This document shows, piece by piece, positions 23,453-36,016 of a DNA stretch of 64,000 bases. A program made the translations under genes and the position numbers. The stretch covers positions 14,217,501-14,281,500 of the forward strand of contig NGZR01000001.1 of NCBI GenBank assembly GCA_002197995.1. The letters run 5' to 3'. Each line of letters opens with the position of its first letter. Positions within the stretch are counted from its first letter, which is position 1. Source of the DNA: Gaeumannomyces sp. JS-464 (taxonomy: Eukaryota > Ascomycota > Sordariomycetes > Magnaporthales > Magnaporthaceae). The notes under the pieces were generated by a model. The model saw only the letters and a list, made by a program, of their open reading frames with translations, made no database searches and was not told the origin of the DNA.

Positions 23453-25014
23453 ATGGCCGCCGTCCAAGACTTGACAAGAGGGCCGGTCCTTCTCGGGTCT
23501 CCATCACCACGGCCTTCATCGCCCTCTCGTCGGCAGCCCTGAGATTCGTCGTCCGCGTAACACCTAGCGAAGATATAGGATCAGATGACTATGTCATTGG
23601 AGTGGCTACTGTGAGTTTTTTCTTTTTCTGAGCCCTTGATCTGGTATAACAACCGACCTCGCAGAATCACGCCCTAACAGCCGGAAACCCAACAGCTCGT
23701 CGGCCTTGATCGGAACCATCTTCAGCATATTAGAGAGCACCGGCATGGCAGAGTCGGCGATGCAGGCGCTCGAGTACGACGTGCTAGGCCAGCCTTGGTT
23801 TTTCCTCGGCGCCACCTTGGCCAAGGTCTCCATCTGCCTCTTCTTCATCCGCATCATGGGCGGCGTCAAGCTGTGGCGCGTCCTGCTCATGGCGCTGGTG
23901 GTCATGCTGGTCCTCTTCAACTTCGCCTTCGCCCTCACCCGAACCTCCAGTGCCGACCGCTCGAGAAGCTTTGGAACATGATATCGACGGCGAGTGTTGG
24001 CGACCCGAGCGTCCAACTCAGCCTGGGCTACTTTAGAGGAGGTACGTGTCAGACTCGGCAAGGGGAGCAGGCTCACTCTGCGAGTAATAAACTTACCAAA
24101 CTGGTTCTCGCCCGCAGCCTTCTCCGTATTTTCCTGGCTCTTCATGTCGCTGTTCCCGGTCCTGTTGTCCGAGACCTGGAGATCGACCGGGCCATGCGGC
24201 TGCTGTTCTACGTGCTCTCCGGCCTAAGTCTCGTGTAAGCACATCTCCGATCCGAATCTTTTTCCCAGCACACATGGAAACATCGGCCACAGGCTGACCT
24301 TGGTCCTCTTCTTTGGCATAGCGCCGGAGCGTTTGCCACGTCCCAGACCTACGAATATTCGCAAATCCCCATGCAGTCGGGCGTCTTCACCTACGCGCAC
24401 TTCGTCTCGACCCTCCTCGCCATCCTAGAGCAGAACATAGCCATCGTGGCCGCCAACGTGCTGCCCCTGGGCCCCCTATTGTCCCGTCTGCGCCCGAACG
24501 GCCACGGTCCCAGCAGCCTCTTTTCCACAGCGGTCGAGACTCGGGCAGCACCAGCGCCGGAGCAGCCGCAGTTACTGGCCCCGGAAACGCAGTGCTAGCG
24601 GAAACACAGATGCGGACGGCCGCCCGGCGCCCGCGGGCCGCTTCGTGCAGCTCAAGGGCTCGCCCTCGACCCGTCACGCTTATCATCGAGGGGCCCCAGA
24701 GGGAAAGCTACGAGCTCTCGTCGCCGGCGCGGCCCGCCGCTGCCGCCTCGAAGTCGCTTGGTGGCCTGCTGACTCGGTCCAACAGCCGGCAGAGCAACAG
24801 GAGCGTCAAGGGTAGCAACAGCGCCGGCGCGGCCGACGCGTGGCCAAGGGGCATCATCAAGACGGTCGAGGTCCAGGTCGTCGAGGAGGACATTGCCGAC
24901 ATTGAGCGGGCCGACCAGGCAATGTCGGGCGCGGCGTCGGCGGCTAGCGAGCCCGAGGAGAACGAGTGGGATCGGGCGATGCGGAATAGCCCCTCGCGGC
25001 TCGGCAATCGATGA
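23453..25014 (+). CDS. Fungal rhodopsin-like integral membrane protein
   Basis: Seven-helix membrane protein of the large fungal rhodopsin-like family (PF20684 type). These are often loosely called integral membrane or PTH11-like proteins, and their ligands are unknown. Recognisable segments in order are ITTAFIALSSAALRFVVRV, DDYVIGVAT, ALIGTIFSILESTGMAES, LAKVSICLFFIRIMGGVKLW, a CRPLEKLWN loop, FSVFSWLFMSLFPVL, RAMRLLFYVLSGLSLV and TSQTYEYSQIP. The long cytosolic tail contains GIIKTVEVQVVEED, typical of the family. The proposed start is 23453. Introns are visible near 23611-23664 or 23693, from about 24040 to 24117, and from about 24232 to 24320. The frame breaks near 23478, 23690, 23950, 24170 and 24540. 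No CFEM domain is seen in the readable N-terminus. Confidence 0.82.
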
Positions 25015-25595
25015 TGAGGAGAAATCATCACCTTTCATCTCTCCCCTCGTGGCTTGCTACCAACGCACTTTCATGATCTGTTTCTGGCTTCTTTTTCCTT
25101 TTACGGCGGCAACAAGGCGTTCATCAAGACGGGGCTCGGCGTAGGCAGGACTTTTACGACGGGCCGGACAACTACAACAAAGCGTTCTGTTTTTGGCCAT
25201 GTTGGAGCAATCCTGGGGCGGCATGACAGCTGGACGGTTATGGGGATCACATGGTTTTATTCTTATAATTGTACTTTGGGGGGGAGACATGTTAGCCTCT
25301 AGCCCTGTTTCTTTACTCTCACCTATTCCTAGTAACTGTTAGACTAATACGGACAGATACCCCTGTATGATACCACTCTAGGTAGCCCAAGTCAGCCTGG
25401 CACTCTTGTCTTATCCGCTGAAGCCATCCATGTAAGCAACACCTTTCCATGGCTTGAGCACTGTGGACCCATTACAGGGGACGAATGAACACAAATGAAA
25501 CTAAATGATACATGATACTCTTCTCCCATACTCCTACAACAAAGCACATCCCTTCCACCCTCTCATGGAGCCTATGACTTCAGCCATCCCAACCT
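25015..25595. other. Convergent 3' region
   Basis: About 580 bases between two convergent genes, with no supported coding frame. Probably 3' untranslated sequence. Confidence 0.5.
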
Positions 25596-26014
25596 TCACC
25601 TCCTGGGCGAAGACGACGACGACGAAGAGGGCGAGGAGCGAGACGCGGCCGACAGGCTCTCAATCTCCCGGGCCATCGGGTCGGACTCCACCATGCTCCT
25701 CCACGCCTCCTCCTGCGCGCCCTGGTAGTAGTAGTGCTGAGGGATCGTCGCGCGCCCCGAGGATGGTGCGTAGTTCCGCCTGGCCGGCGTGCGCGCGTTG
25801 GCGGTCGACGCGGCGGCCTGGCTGTTCCTGGCAGGGTTTATCGCCGTGTGTTAGTTCTAGGCCGGGGAGCCTTTGCTTTGTTGCAGGCGTGGCTGGCCTA
25901 TGGGAAGGGAGAAGGCACGGGGATTGGGAATGGGGCGTGCGGGATGAGGCTGCCGGGAGACTGGTGTAGGAATGAATACCTCTGGCTGTTGGGGAAGTAA
26001 TAGTCGGTCGACAT
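25596..26014 (-). CDS. Small two-exon protein of unknown function
   Basis: I do not recognise this protein. The minus strand reads ATG at 26014, a 35-nt exon encoding MSTDYYFPNSQ, and a 152-bp intron (25979-25828) with GTATTC donor and CCAG acceptor. A second exon (25827-25596) then ends in a stop. Splicing is in frame (phase 2) and gives 88 residues. The second exon has an Ala/Thr/Arg-rich start, the stretch ATIPQHYYYQGAQEEAW, the acidic helix MVESDPMAREIESLSAA and a Ser-rich tail SSPSSSSSSSPRR. No signal peptide or membrane segment is present. A TATATAAA element about 200 bases upstream supports transcription. The clean splice and polar, low-complexity composition favour a real intrinsically disordered protein, but homology is unproven. 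Confidence 0.55.
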
Positions 26015-26210
26015 CTTTTACTTGTGACTCGGGGCTGTTTATACCCAGGTGGTGAAGAGATCAAGAGATATTTCGCAAGAGAAAAAGGGGTTCGAGCAGA
26101 CGGATATTGCAAGATGTTATGCGCGGCAAGTTGTCCTGAGACGAGAGCCGCGAGACGAGCGTGTCATGAAGAACCGGAATAGTTGAGGAGACATCTACGG
26201 CATCCGGTCT

Positions 26211-26218
26211 CTTTATAT
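26211..26218 (-). promoter_or_regulatory. TATA-like element of the small gene
   Basis: TATATAAA on the minus strand, about 200 bases upstream of the start codon at 26014. Spacing and orientation fit a core promoter for the small two-exon gene. Confidence 0.4.
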
Positions 26219-28641
26219 ACACGATGGACAGCCCACGATGCACCACAGCACAGCTCAACAGTCGAGCATCTAGTGGAAAAAAAAAGCTTCGCCTCCGAGG
26301 GAGTGTTTACGCCCCGTAATTTCCCCTCCCCACCAGCCATTCCGCGTGACGACGAGAATGCCACTGCGAATCTGAGCAGCGAGGTCGGGGGCAAATAGGA
26401 AAGGGGAATGAGAGCGCGCGGGTGGAGAGAGAAAAAGTGTGTGTGGGCGAGGACGGGGACAAACAGAGATGGCGAGCAAGGCGCAGCAGGCGTCAGTCAG
26501 CACACGTCAACAAAATAATGGGCGATGTTGCGCGCAAAACGACAGTGATCTCTCTGCGCAAAAAGACATGGAGGATGTGAGAAACAGGGAAGAGGGGGGA
26601 AATGGGTGGTGGCGAAAAGAAGAAGAAGAAGAAGAAAAAAAGCAATAATAATAAACCGACCCGTTTTGGAACGCATAGCCACGGGCAAAAGGGATCACGA
26701 GGCGGACTAGCGAGTGTTGGGCGGGCGCGCACGCAAAGCAGTAGAAGGGGAGCAAAGACGAAACGATATCGGCCCGCCCCGGGTCTCAACATGGGCCGAC
26801 GCGGGGTGGCGAAGCGTCGGGTACCTGGTTCAAATCAAGGCTTGGTCGAAATGACCGAGTAAAGAACGAGGCGGATGGCCCAGCTTCCCCTCTGCAGTTC
26901 TGCAGAAAAGAGTGGGTTGGTCGAGGCGGCGTGATGCAATTAACGTAACAACGTATTCTCCCCATCCAACGAGGGGCTCGGAAAGCAAAAGGCAGCGACG
27001 AAAGGGGAAACAGGTGGCCGTGCTGGGCTCCACACACGACCTGCAGGGAAAAAGGGCCCTCCCCCAATCATGGAATTTGTCGCTCAACCTCACAGACAAT
27101 ACAAGGCTGAAGATGAAGAAAGAAAGAAAAAAAAAAAAGCCGGTGCATAAGTCTGATTGCATTGTTAAATGGAAGGAGCCTTAGATGTCCCTTTTGTCGC
27201 GTGGAGCAGAGGAAACAGGGAAATTGAAGCGCAATTCACAACACTTACCGTACGTGCTCGCTCGGCAAAAAAAAAAAAAGAAGAAAAAAAGCAGACGCTG
27301 CTGCCTGACGTGCTGCTGGCTGCCTTGGTGCGTAATGGAGCACCACCGGATTGCGTCGCGCGCTGCTGCGCATTCTGTTGCCGCACGCGCAGCGAACAAT
27401 CCAAGGTCTCGGAAGCGTGGAAAACAAGGAAATTAAACGGCAAAGTTTTTCTTCTTCTTCTTCTTCTTCTTTTCCCCCATCAACAAAACGTCACCCAGCC
27501 ACCACCAAACCTCCACATTCCGGCCCCCATCCCTGGCAAGTTTTCACCACTCGACCGGTGCACCATCGTCACGCGGCCACTCGGGGGTTGCCTGCGCCTC
27601 CCCCTCGGGATGCGTCAGAAAAAAGAGAAAAAAAAAGAAGAAAAAAAAGCAAAGAGGAGATAAATAGGCAAACAAAGAAATGAGATAGAGACGTAAACAC
27701 ACAACAGTGGCTGAGCGAGGGCATTACGTAAAACTCCAGATTTCCATAGAGTGACCTCGCGATTAGGACCAGTAGCACTCTTCTCCTACCACCCTACTAT
27801 GTACATCATCTCTGTGCTCGCGTCAAAATCGCACCAGACACAAAGCAGCACAAGTGGAACAAAGCAAGTTGGATTCAGCGGCAAGTTCAACAAAGTTAAT
27901 TGGGCGAGAGCCGACAAAATAGCATCGCAGGACCACAGTATCAATCGTAAAACATCGCATGGCTGGCCGCACAGTCTATCAACAAGACGTGAACCGAGTC
28001 GGCGTGCTAGCACCCAAGGACCGAACACCGAGGAAACATGACCAGTCGGCCGGGAACCAAGCCATGTCTCGGCACAAAGTCTGGGCGCGGAAAGGCAAAG
28101 CCAAAAACTCCTCGCCACATTGTATGGACCTATAAAAGTGTACGTAGCTTGGGGGGATATATCTGACCGTCACAAAGAAACGACACTAGAAAAGAAGAGA
28201 CACAACCGCGACAAAAGAGACATGACATGAAAAAAGAAAAAGAAGAAGAAAGGAAGAAGAAGAAGAAGAAGAAAAAAGGAAGAAAAAGAAGAAGAAAAAA
28301 GGAAGAAAAAGAAGAAGAAAAAAGGAAGAAAAAGGTCATAAATGGGGGGAATCGAAGCGAATATGAACCAGTAAAAAAGGAATAATAGAAATATGTCATA
28401 GCAGAATAGGTAGATGTGCGAGGAGCCGGCTGGCTCATGCCGCAAGGTGGTCAAGAAGCAGCTCCCGCCAAGGACAACCGAGAAGGGCACGCCGCCTGCG
28501 TGGCTGCTCTGGCGGCACGACGCTGTGAGGCAAAGACGCCAACACCACGTCGGGCCGCAGGATGACGACGGCGCCGGCCGCCAGCAGTGCCAAAACGAGG
28601 GCGACAAGCACGACAAGGGCCGCCAGCGCAACCGCACGCGC
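26219..28641. other. Intergenic region with purine-rich repeats
   Basis: About 2.4 kb with no supported gene. It holds several GAA/CTT and poly-A runs (near 26615-26645, 27268-27290, 27448-27475 and 27619-27655). A 23-bp tandem repeat lies just downstream of the kinesin gene and is listed separately. Confidence 0.55.
28265..28333. repeat. 23-bp polypurine tandem repeat, three copies
   Basis: Three perfect 23-bp copies (28265-28287, 28288-28310, 28311-28333) made only of A and G, preceded by a (GAA)n run from about 28241. The array lies about 310 bases beyond the kinesin stop codon, probably in or just past its 3' untranslated region. Confidence 0.95.
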
Positions 28642-31600
28642 CTAGAAGCAGTTGAGGCTGCCCTTCTTCTTGTTCTTCTTCGAGATGGCGTTCATGCGCT
28701 CCTCGAGGCGCTGGTTCGCCAGCTCCGCGTCCCGCCGCTTGCGTCGCTCCTCCTCCACCGCGTGGACGCTCCACCTGGGGTCCTGCTGCGGCTTCTCCCG
28801 CAGCTCCCGCATCTCCGCCTCCAGCTCCGTGCACCGCTTGCGCCAAGCCTCGCAGTCCGCCTTGACCTTCTTGGACTGCTCCTCGAGGTCCGTCAGCGCC
28901 TCCTCGAGCGTCGCCGTGAGTTGCTTCTCCGCGCTCAGGTGCTTCTCGATTGTCCTGATGCGCGCCTCCTGGTCCTGCTGGATCTGTGACATGGCCAGGT
29001 CCTTGCTGGGCGGTCGGCCTTGTGTGGGCGTCGCCGGAACTCCTGCGCCCGGTGGCGAGCCCGAGGTGCCTGGCAGGGGCGGCAGCGGAATCGCTGGCGG
29101 CGGCGACGGGAGAGAAGTCACAGAAGAGCTCTTGCGCAGGTTCGAGCTAAGAGAGTTTGACCTCTGCACATCCGAGGGGAGAACACCTTCGAACTTGGCC
29201 TGCAGGCGAATAAAAAAAAAAAAAAATTAGTAAACGACGCAGTTGTCTCGCGGGAAATTACTGTGCCGAGGCGGACTGTCCATATTTGACGTACCTGAAG
29301 AGCGGCATACTCCTCCTTGATGGTGTCCAGCTCCGACTGCACCCTGATGCGAGCCGCGTTAGCCTCGTCAACCCTAACCTGCTGCTCCGTCTGTAGTGTC
29401 GACAGACGGTTCGTGGCGATTTGGGCCTGGTCAAAGTTCGATTGGAGCTGGTCCTCGAGCTCCTCAACAAGCCGCGAGTTCTTCTTGTTTCGGTTCTCAA
29501 GGTCCGCCACCCGTTTCTTTACGGCCGAGAGCTGGTCGTGAATAGATGGGAATGGGCTTCGGAGCGCCTCGCCCGGGGTAAGCAGCAGATCTGTCAGCGT
29601 AGACTTGACTGCCTCCAGCTCGCGCATGACCGTGTCGTTGATGCCAGAAAGCTCTGCCGCCGTCCTCTCGAGGTCAGCGGATTTCTGCTGCTCGCGTGCC
29701 AGAGCTTTTTGGTCTGAAATGAGGCTGTTGATACGGTCCGTGATCGCCTCGACGCTGACATCGAGGCCGAGTGCATAGGCGACCTGGGTCGCAACTTTCA
29801 TCAGGTCCTCCCGGGCCTCCGTCAGCTCGCCCTGCAGAATCTGGAGATTCTCCGAGTGCTCCGACAGCAGCCGCTGAACAATCTCATCGTGTTCCTTGGC
29901 AGAGGCAGTCCTGACGTTCTCCAGCTCGTCGGCCTGCCTGGTCTGCATCGCGTGCAGCTCCTCCTGGTGCGCCTTGACGGCTTGCTCGTGCTGGAATAAT
30001 TGCTGCTCGAGTTGTGATACGAGGACCTTGTGGCTCTCAAGCTCGGCTTCCGAGACCTCCCGGGATTTGGACATCTCCTCGAGCAGAGTCTTTGTAGTGG
30101 CGTGGCCCTGCTCCAGCTCCGCGACCTTGGTGGCGTTGCTGTTGATAATGGCCTTGTACTCGCCGATCTCGTTTTGGAGGAAGGCGACCATATTTTGCTG
30201 CTTGGCCTCTTCGTCCTTGGACGGAGTCGAAGCCGACATGGCAGCCAGCTGGTTCTCGAGATCCTCGATGGTCTTCTTCATCTCCTGCTCGGTAGTCTGC
30301 ATCGCCTCGAGCGCCTTCTGGTGCTTGTTTTCCCACTGTGAGAGCTCGGCCTGGAGCTCCTCAATCCTGCCATCGTGCTCAGCAGCAGCCGAGGCTTTTG
30401 TAGACTTGGATGCCTCGACCTCGGAGCGCAGAGCGTCCAGCTGGGACTGTAGCGCCGCCTCGCGGGTCGAGTGGGCCTCCTGCATCTCCTTGCGCTCCTT
30501 CTCGTTCTTTTCCAGCTGATCCCTCAGCGTCGAGATGACAGAAATGTCCATGGGCGAGCTCTTCAAACTCGACCGCTCACGGGTCAGTCCCGAAATGATA
30601 GTCATCTTAGTTTCCATCTCTTTCTTGGCCGACGCGACATCCGCCTCGAGCTGCTGGATCCTCTCGGACCGAGAGTGGAGCTCGTGCATGGCGGCCTCGA
30701 GGTTGACGATGAAGTTCTGCATGACATCCGGCTGCTGCTCGAGGTTCTCTGTGGCGATATTGCGGAGCGTCGCGAATGAACGATGGGCACGATCGACCAT
30801 CATCACGGTCTGGCTGGATTTGCGGCGGATGAGGGGCGAGCCAGTCCTTGGCAGGCTGGAATCAACTGCCTGGGCTTTTGCAACCTCGGTCCGAAGCTCC
30901 TCAACCATGTCGAGGGTGTGACTGTGCTCCTCTTCCAGCTGCGCATACTTGACGGCTATTTCCCTTTCGGCAGACTCCTTCTCGGCAGCGAGAGCCTTGA
31001 GACGACCAAGCTCGACGACTAGGCGGGCGTTCGCCTCCGCTGAGTCCTCGAGAGGAACGGAAGCGGCCGCAGCAGGAGGGGTGATAGACGCCGTTGAATC
31101 CCCCGAGGTCTCTGGTTCAACGTCTCAACATCGGAGCCGTCCACAGCTGGAGACCCCAGAGCAGAGGTCAGCTCGGTCGAGAGTGACTGAGGCGTCGAGA
31201 AGTGCCTTCCATCCTTGGTCATGCTCGACCTGGTATCCGAGAAGAGCGACGAGGGCCGGGTATGCGGCGAGTTGAGGGACATGACCGAATCACGTGGCCG
31301 CTGGGGGTGGCGCGACTCGTCGATCGAGTCCTGCAGCTCAGCAATGACCCTGATGGCTTCCTCGTACTTGGCCTGCAGGAGCTCGAAGTCGGTCACGGTC
31401 GCCTCATGCTCCACGCGCAGATCGATGAGCTCCTGCGACACCGTCTCAAGCTTGTCAGCTACAAACCTAGACTGCGCCGGACTTGTCGGGTAATCGCCAT
31501 TATCGGAGTGGTGAGACGCAGTGAGACCAGACTTTGAAGCAGTCTTGGTGGCGGCAGGCTTGTCGTCAGCCGTCTCCTGGATCTTGTCGAGCGGCGTCTC

Positions 31601-34518
31601 CTCCAGTACGTCGTCCTCCTCAGGTATAGCCTCCTCTCTCTGGCTAAGGCGGCTGACGTGGCTTTGGCTGCGCGAGTGGTTGGAGAGTGAGCGCGAGCGG
31701 CTGCCGCTGCTGTAGCGGTGCGAGGCCGCGCCGTTGGTCAGCTCGGCCTCCGGGTCGGCCTCTTTAGTGTCCTGGTGGATGTGGTCGAGTTCGTACAGGA
31801 GCGAGTCCAGCTTCCCGAGACTCCGCTGGCGCTCAATGACCTGCTCGAGACGGTCGATCTCGCGCTGCATCAACTCGGCATCCTGGTCGGCCTCAGCGAG
31901 GCGCTCCTCGAGGGTCGAGATGTATTCCTCGGCGGTCGCCTCACTCTCACGAACGCGGGCAATCTCCTTGCGTAACTCCACGAGTATGGCGGCATTCTTC
32001 TCCTCGCCCGAGGTGTGGCCGTCCAGCTTGGCCTCCAGCTCGTGCAGGTAGGTCTCGGTGCTGGCCTCGCGGTCCATCAGTTTCTGAAGTCTCGCCTGCA
32101 GCTGGTTGCTGATGGTCTCGACGTATGCGCACTTTGTCTCCTTCTCGAGCAGGCTGGTCTCGGTGTTGGCAAGGGTGGTGCGGGTGTTGGAGAGGGACTG
32201 CTCGAGGGACTGGATCGTCTTTTCATACTCGAGCACCACCTGCTCAACGGCCTGCGCAAAACTGTTGGAACGGTTGAGCCTCGCGGTGGCGCTGTCGCCC
32301 AAGCTTGCTTCCAACCGCTGCTGGTTCTCGGCGTGCTCGTTGTCGCGGGCCTTGGCCATCTCAGCAATCAGCTTAGCGTGACGCTGGCTGAGGTTAGTGT
32401 AATTTTCCTGGAAATCCAGGAGCTGATTCTGGAGCTCGGCCTCCCGCTCGCTCTGTCGCTCGGACCGCTCGCCAGTGGCAAGGACGCGTCTGTCCGCGCC
32501 GCCACGTTCCGCACTGCGGATTTGGTCTCGAAGGAACGCCACCTCGGCCTTGAGCCGATCGATTATGGCCTGTTTGTCACCCTCCTCAATCTGCTGAATC
32601 CGCGGCTTGCTCTGGATCGCCCGGGCCCTCTGAGCGTACTGAACCGTGTTTAGCGTCTCGCTCAGGTGAAATTCTGCGGGCGTAACACAGGCGATCATGT
32701 ACGTAATCGCGTTACCGCCCAGCGAATCCTGCAGCAGTCTCGTCAACCTCGAATCGCGGTACGAAACGTGTGACCCGGCCTGACGGGAGGACAGCTGCGA
32801 AATGACCTTGCCCCAGCGCGGCAAGGCCCGCGTTGATGGAGATTCCCTCCCTCGCCCGCTCACCCTGCGCCCCCGTGTTCTTGAGCCGTTCGCTGCCGGC
32901 CAAGTCGACAAAGTGCAGCTTGCTATCCGTTGTCACCCAGGGCTCCGTGCCAGACATGGCTTCGACGGGTACAGAGAAGCGCTTCTCGACGGGAGACGAC
33001 ACCTTCTTGTTCCTCAGAACCAGGTTGAGCGAGAACACGGCGTGCGACCGAGACGAGCGCGCGTTGATAGCCGTCGCATCAGTCTGTCGCAGTGCTGATC
33101 CCAGGTTCAGTGCGGCCATTAGGTCTTCAACCGAGTTGATATCGACTTGGCGGAGCCCTGTGAGCAGGATGTTGCCCTTGACGTCCTCGCGGATCGTGAC
33201 CGCACTACGCTCGTGAGCCGGGACGGTATCTGGCAACAAGAGATCTCGGAGCTGCTCGTTGTAGATCTCGACGTAGGTCGCCTTGAGCGACCAGTTCTTC
33301 TCAGTCCTGGGCGTTGACTGTGTCGAGTAGCGCGCAGGTGTCCTCAGGTGTGACATTGAACTCCTATTTGCGCTGCCGAGCTTGGCAGCATGCCCGTCCA
33401 GCTTCTCGAACAGCGCAAAGGCCGCGCGGGGAATGACGCCTACGAGAGCATCGCGGATTGGTCCGTGTTAGTCAGAAATCCCACCGCATGCCGCGTCCAA
33501 GTTTTCCACATGATCTGCAGGGACTTCGTGAGACTGAGCTTGAACCCGCGCGGGGAACAAGTCCGCCCGCGGACCGTTGGCAAGTGCAAGTCGCCAAGCA
33601 CTGCACGAAGCTTGGTGTGCAGAGGGGCGAAAGATCTCGGGCCAGAAGGGGCAAATGAAGGCGTCCAATCAACCAACAACTTGCTAGACTTACCCATCAT
33701 TTCCAAATCATCCTGCTCAAGCGGCCCAGACGTCCCCATGGTGTAGGACTTCCCGGCGCCGGACTGGCCATATGCCAGCAGAGAGACATTGTAGCCCTGC
33801 GTGAAAGCGCTGACGCAGTCGCTCACATAATCGAACACGCCTTCCTGTCCGACCTCGGAGCCGAACACCCGGTCGAAGACAAAGAGCTTCCGGCCCTGGG
33901 GGGCATCGATAGTCAGGCTTGTGTCCGAGGTCACTTGGACCATGGACCGCTGGAAGCGCTGCGGGATCAGATCGTAGCCGGGATCGGTGGGCTGGAGCGG
34001 CGGTCGGATGCGGACGGCTAGACGCGATGCGCACGGGCGGTTGTCAGTTCCGGATGATCAATCCTTCCACCCATCCGCGTGACGGTAACGCGATGCCTCT
34101 TCCCTTGCGGCGCGGTCCGTGGTTTGCGCCCCTTCAGTCGCAGAACATTCCAAGCCGTGCGTCGTGTGCGACCATGCCGAAGGAACGACCTTGTCCTTTC
34201 CACACGAATTTCACCAAAAACTCCCCCGAAAGAAAAGGAAGGGTGACCTGGGGCGCCGCGCGCACGAGGGCGGCGTGGCCAAAAGCGATCTTCAAAAGAG
34301 CAGCAACAGCACTCACCAACTTTGACCGAGGTCCTTCCTCCATCCTCGTCCGAGGCCCTGCTTCCACCACCGGACCTATTGTTGTTGCTCATGCGGCTGT
34401 TGCTCCTCGGAGCCGGACGGACCATGGCGCTGAGTGGTCGCTGGGGTACTGGTGTGCCTGGCGAGACTGGGGGAGAGAAGGCCGGGGCGGCCGCGCTGGG
34501 CGCGAAGGGGGACTCCAT
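28642..34518 (-). CDS. Kinesin-4-type microtubule motor
   Basis: Plus-end-directed motor of the kinesin-4 class (KIF4/KIF21 relatives), about 1,740 residues in four exons. Introns are 34018-34316, 33440-33693 and 29200-29294. The start at 34518 gives MESPFAPSAAA, a disordered Ser/Arg leader. The motor begins at VKVAVRIRPP, with the P-loop GQSGAGKS at about residues 151-158, switch I NARSSRSHAVF, switch II VDLAGSERLKNTG, and YRDSRLTRLLQDSLGGNA. The last string and ERAREGISINAGLAALG are kinesin-4-like. A stalk of more than 1,000 residues is predicted coiled coil (many Glu/Leu/Gln heptads). It is interrupted by Ser/Arg-rich and Pro-rich (IPLPPLPGTSGSPPGAG) segments and ends in a short coil and SLNCF. 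The frame breaks only near 32815 and 31115. The in-frame splices support the exon model. Subfamily naming within fungi is inference. Confidence 0.9.
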
Positions 34519-35837
34519 AAGGTTTTTATTCCCACGCTGGGAGGACCCGCAACCCGTAGAGTAGTGATGTCGTTGCGGCTTCAATAGCCGGCCGGCGCAG
34601 CCAGTGGCGACGAGGCGGCAGGATTGGCTGGAATGCTCAACCGCCTGCAAAGTACGGTAGGGCCGTTCCACCCCGACAGTCAGCCCGATACGGGAAAACG
34701 AAAACCAGAGGACAGGCGGCACAGGCGAGAGCCAAAGTCAGGGTGCCGTGCAAGACCCAGCAGCAAGCGAAGGTGGAAGGCTGGGCGGGTGGCGGGCGCG
34801 CAAGGGGGTGGCGGCAGGCGATGGGCGGCAGGAACCACCAGGAGGAGGAAGCGAGGGAGGAGCAAATAAAAACCAAGCCAAAAAAAAAAAAAAAAATTAT
34901 AATAAAATAAAGTCGCGGGCAGGGACTTACCGGCTGGCGTCATAAGGCGCAGGCGAGCAAACAAAACGGAACGCGCGAACGGCTATCGGGTCCTCGTATC
35001 TGGGTGGGCTCGGGCACGCTGTCTGTGGGAGGACGAAGTTGAGGTGATCTGATCAGGACGGGGACCTGACCGAATCGAGGGTCGCTGGAAGCCTCGGGGG
35101 TGTGCGGAAGCAAAGGGCTGGGGGCGGGCGGGCGCAGGCTCCTTTTTGATTTGGGCAGGGGTCCTGGCAAATTAAATGCGGCTTCTGGTTTGGGACAACT
35201 CTCGACAGCGGCGATCAATGCTGGCGCAATGTGTGCAGCGCGCACGAGATATGGACGACGTTCCCCACACAACTGAAGTTGCCAGGGCGCAACGGGAGTC
35301 TTTGGCCTCCACTCGCCTTTTTTTGTTTTTTTTTTTTTTCTTCTTGGGGATTCGTTCGCTAGGTGCCGGGGCCGTCGGGAAAGTGGACAATGGGGACCGT
35401 CTCCGGCTGCTGGAGACAGTCCAAAAGCCTAACCCACAAGGCCAGGAACGATTGAACTGGAGGAGCAACCAGCTGGACGCAAACCACGGCATGTAATCAC
35501 GAGACGAGGATTCAACCAAAGCGGCGGCGCGAGGGTCAATGTAGAGGAAGTTTGCGAGGCGCCAACTGCAGGCGAGGCATGCGCACCAAAAAGTGGAAAA
35601 CCATCCGAGAAAGAAAAAAACAGAAAGGGGCACAGTCGCTGCCGCCAACGCCAGGTCGGGAGGTCAGCGATTGGCTCTTCGGAGTCCCCTAGGTTATTTC
35701 CCTTGCTTCTCTTTTTTTTTTTTCTTTCTTTTTTCTTCCTCTCCGTCCCTCTTCCGGCCACAACATCCAAACGGGTGTGCATGCGTTTTCTCGGGGTCCT
35801 GACTGGTCCCTAAGCCCACGGTTGGCGCCAGCGAGTG
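34519..35837. other. Kinesin upstream region
   Basis: About 1.3 kb with no supported gene. It should include the kinesin promoter. An A-run near 34880-34896 and T-runs near 35320-35340 and 35710-35733 are the only features seen. The right end is the insertion site of a Tc1/mariner element. Confidence 0.5.
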
Positions 35838-35839
35838 TA

Positions 35840-35873
35840 CAGTATTCAGGGATCTGAATTGTTAGTGCGGTGG
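35840..35873. repeat. Left terminal inverted repeat
   Basis: A 34-base left end that matches the right end over 33 bases with one extra T. It contains an internal inverted repeat, ATTCAG...CTGAAT, that could form a small hairpin or a dimeric transposase site. Confidence 0.92.
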
Positions 35874-36016
35874 ATCTTGCCTAATTAGGCCATGTATTCA
35901 AATACACTTTTTCGCATAGAAAAATGCGTGCAAATCAATGTATCTCTACCCACGACCCCTACCTCAAAGAACCTAATAGAATTCCACCGATTCAGACCCC
36001 GGCCCGGCCCCAATTT

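Noticed and set aside
26764..26865. tRNA-like stretch containing GGTTCAAATC (B-box-like)
   Set aside because: The T-stem does not pair fully, and no matching D arm, anticodon arm or acceptor stem could be drawn.
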